6,379 bases of DNA from Thermoplasmatota archaeon (GTDB lineage Archaea; Thermoplasmatota; E2; DHVEG-1). Below, piece by piece: positions 5,727 through 6,379 of the stretch. Location of the stretch: positions 1 through 6,379 of the forward strand of contig JAUWYM010000050.1 in assembly GCA_030615845.1 (NCBI GenBank). Reading direction: 5' to 3'. Position numbers and translations under genes: made by a program. How positions within the stretch are numbered: position 1 is the stretch's first letter; the number at the start of each line of letters is the position of its first letter. The notes under the pieces were generated by a model. That model worked only from the letters and a program-made list of their open reading frames with translations. It did no database searches and had not been told where the DNA came from.

Positions 5727-6379
5727 CTACATCATACCTGGTGGCATTCCGCCCATTCCACCTGGTGGCATACCTCCAGGTGGTGGTCCTCCACCACCGC
5801 CGCTCTTTGACGCAATCACATCATCGATTCGAAGAATAAGTGTCGCTGCTTCTGTTGATGCCTGTACTTCCTGAACGCTAACGCGAAGGGGTTCTATGAC
5901 ATTGTTTTTAAACATATCTGTAACTTTTCCATTGAAGACATCGATTCCTGCGTATTTGTTTCCCTTTTTGTGGGCTCTGCGCATCTCAATCATCATATCA
6001 ATCGGGTCAAGCCCTGCGTTTTCAGCAAGTGTCTTTGGGACAACTTCAACCGCATTTGCAAATGCCTCGATTGCCATTTGTTCTCGACCGCCAACAGAAG
6101 GTGCATACTCTCTGAGTGCCATTGATACTGATGTTGCTGCAGCACCGCCACCAGCCGTCATCTTTCCATCTTCAAGCGCTACTTTGACGACAAATAATGC
6201 ATCATGTATTCCACGTTCTAGTTCATCGACGACATGTTCGGTACTTCCTCGTATAAGTACAGAGACTGCTTTCGGGTTTTTACATCCTGTGATAAAGGTC
6301 ATTTTGTCGTCTCCGATCTTTTTCTCTTCGACAGTGCCTGCACTTCCAAGGTCTTTTGATGTGAGATCATCAAGATTTG
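5727..6379 (-). CDS. ths: Thermosome subunit (group II chaperonin), C-terminal 216 residues
   Basis: The start lies beyond the right edge; the frame stays open to the edge upstream of an internal ATG at 6302, so the gene does not begin there. Family members have about 540-550 residues, so roughly 40% is seen. Thermosomes are double-ring ATP-driven cages that fold proteins in the cytoplasm. Counting from the first complete codon, the visible part runs from the end of the apical domain ([18 protein letters not shown]) through the returning intermediate domain into the equatorial domain. Hallmarks are [21 protein letters not shown] (32-51, family consensus NPKAxTIxLRG), [15 protein letters not shown] (95-109), [11 protein letters not shown] (117-127) for nucleotide binding, and IEPLRV (161-166). 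The tail is [14 protein letters not shown] onward, the Gly/Met-rich tail typical of thermosomes and facing the cavity, here also Pro-rich. The GGGA loop lacks the usual Glu ([10 protein letters not shown] at 76-85). Which paralogue it is cannot be told. Confidence 0.95.
   Translation of the reverse strand, partial: NLDDLTSKDLGSAGTVEEKKIGDDKMTFITGCKNPKAVSVLIRGSTEHVVDELERGIHDALFVVKVALEDGKMTAGGGAAATSVSMALREYAPSVGGREQMAIEAFANAVEVVPKTLAENAGLDPIDMMIEMRRAHKKGNKYAGIDVFNGKVTDMFKNNVIEPLRVSVQEVQASTEAATLILRIDDVIASKSGGGGGPPPGGMPPGGMGGMPPGMM

Noticed and set aside
5727..6302. A 191-residue protein starting at ATG 6302
   Set aside because: The frame remains open upstream to the window edge and encodes recognisable thermosome sequence there, so this ATG is internal.

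Overview
The window comes from an AT-rich archaeon. The evidence is a group II chaperonin (thermosome) C-terminus with a Gly/Met-rich tail, an archaeal/eukaryotic-type tryptophanyl-tRNA synthetase, TATA-like boxes about 25-30 bases upstream of start codons, and T-run terminators that mostly lack hairpins. The GrpE/DnaK pair is of bacterial type; in archaea it is found mainly in mesophilic to moderately thermophilic lineages, so a hyperthermophile is less likely. A euryarchaeal or Thermoplasmata-like lineage is my best guess, but the sequence does not settle it.

Layout. At 2-151 (+) is the last 49 residues of a membrane-anchored protein. trpS follows on the + strand, starting at 246 (or 213) and ending at 1562. 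It converges, with a 7-base gap, on an unrecognised lysine-rich gene at 1570-2079 (-) that contains a helix-hairpin-helix-like motif. The stretch 2080-2266 has no convincing gene; it holds a promoter, a possible hairpin and a faint coding-like relic. Two small unrecognised genes form a probable mini-operon on the - strand: 37 residues at 2508-2621 and 75 residues at 2267-2494. They diverge from a universal-stress-protein gene at 2792-3214 (+). The 170-base region between them carries a spaced direct repeat that looks like an operator. From 3254 to the right edge, all on the - strand, is a protein-folding cluster: thermosome subunit (5' part outside the window), a hairpin plus T-run terminator, grpE, then dnaK.

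How it fits together. GrpE is the nucleotide-exchange factor for DnaK. The two genes are 6 bases apart and the dnaK ribosome site overlaps the grpE stop, so they are almost certainly co-transcribed. The thermosome upstream handles folding of proteins, including ones passed on by Hsp70. No dnaJ follows dnaK, so the J partner must be encoded elsewhere. The stress protein gene faces the chaperones tail to tail and is a separate unit.

I found no clear new multi-gene system. The best leads are the small divergent operon with its repeat operator, the stress protein that has lost all three glycines of the ATP motif, a cysteine pattern in TrpRS matching the [4Fe-4S] motif known in some TrpRS enzymes, and a thermosome subunit lacking a normally conserved Glu.
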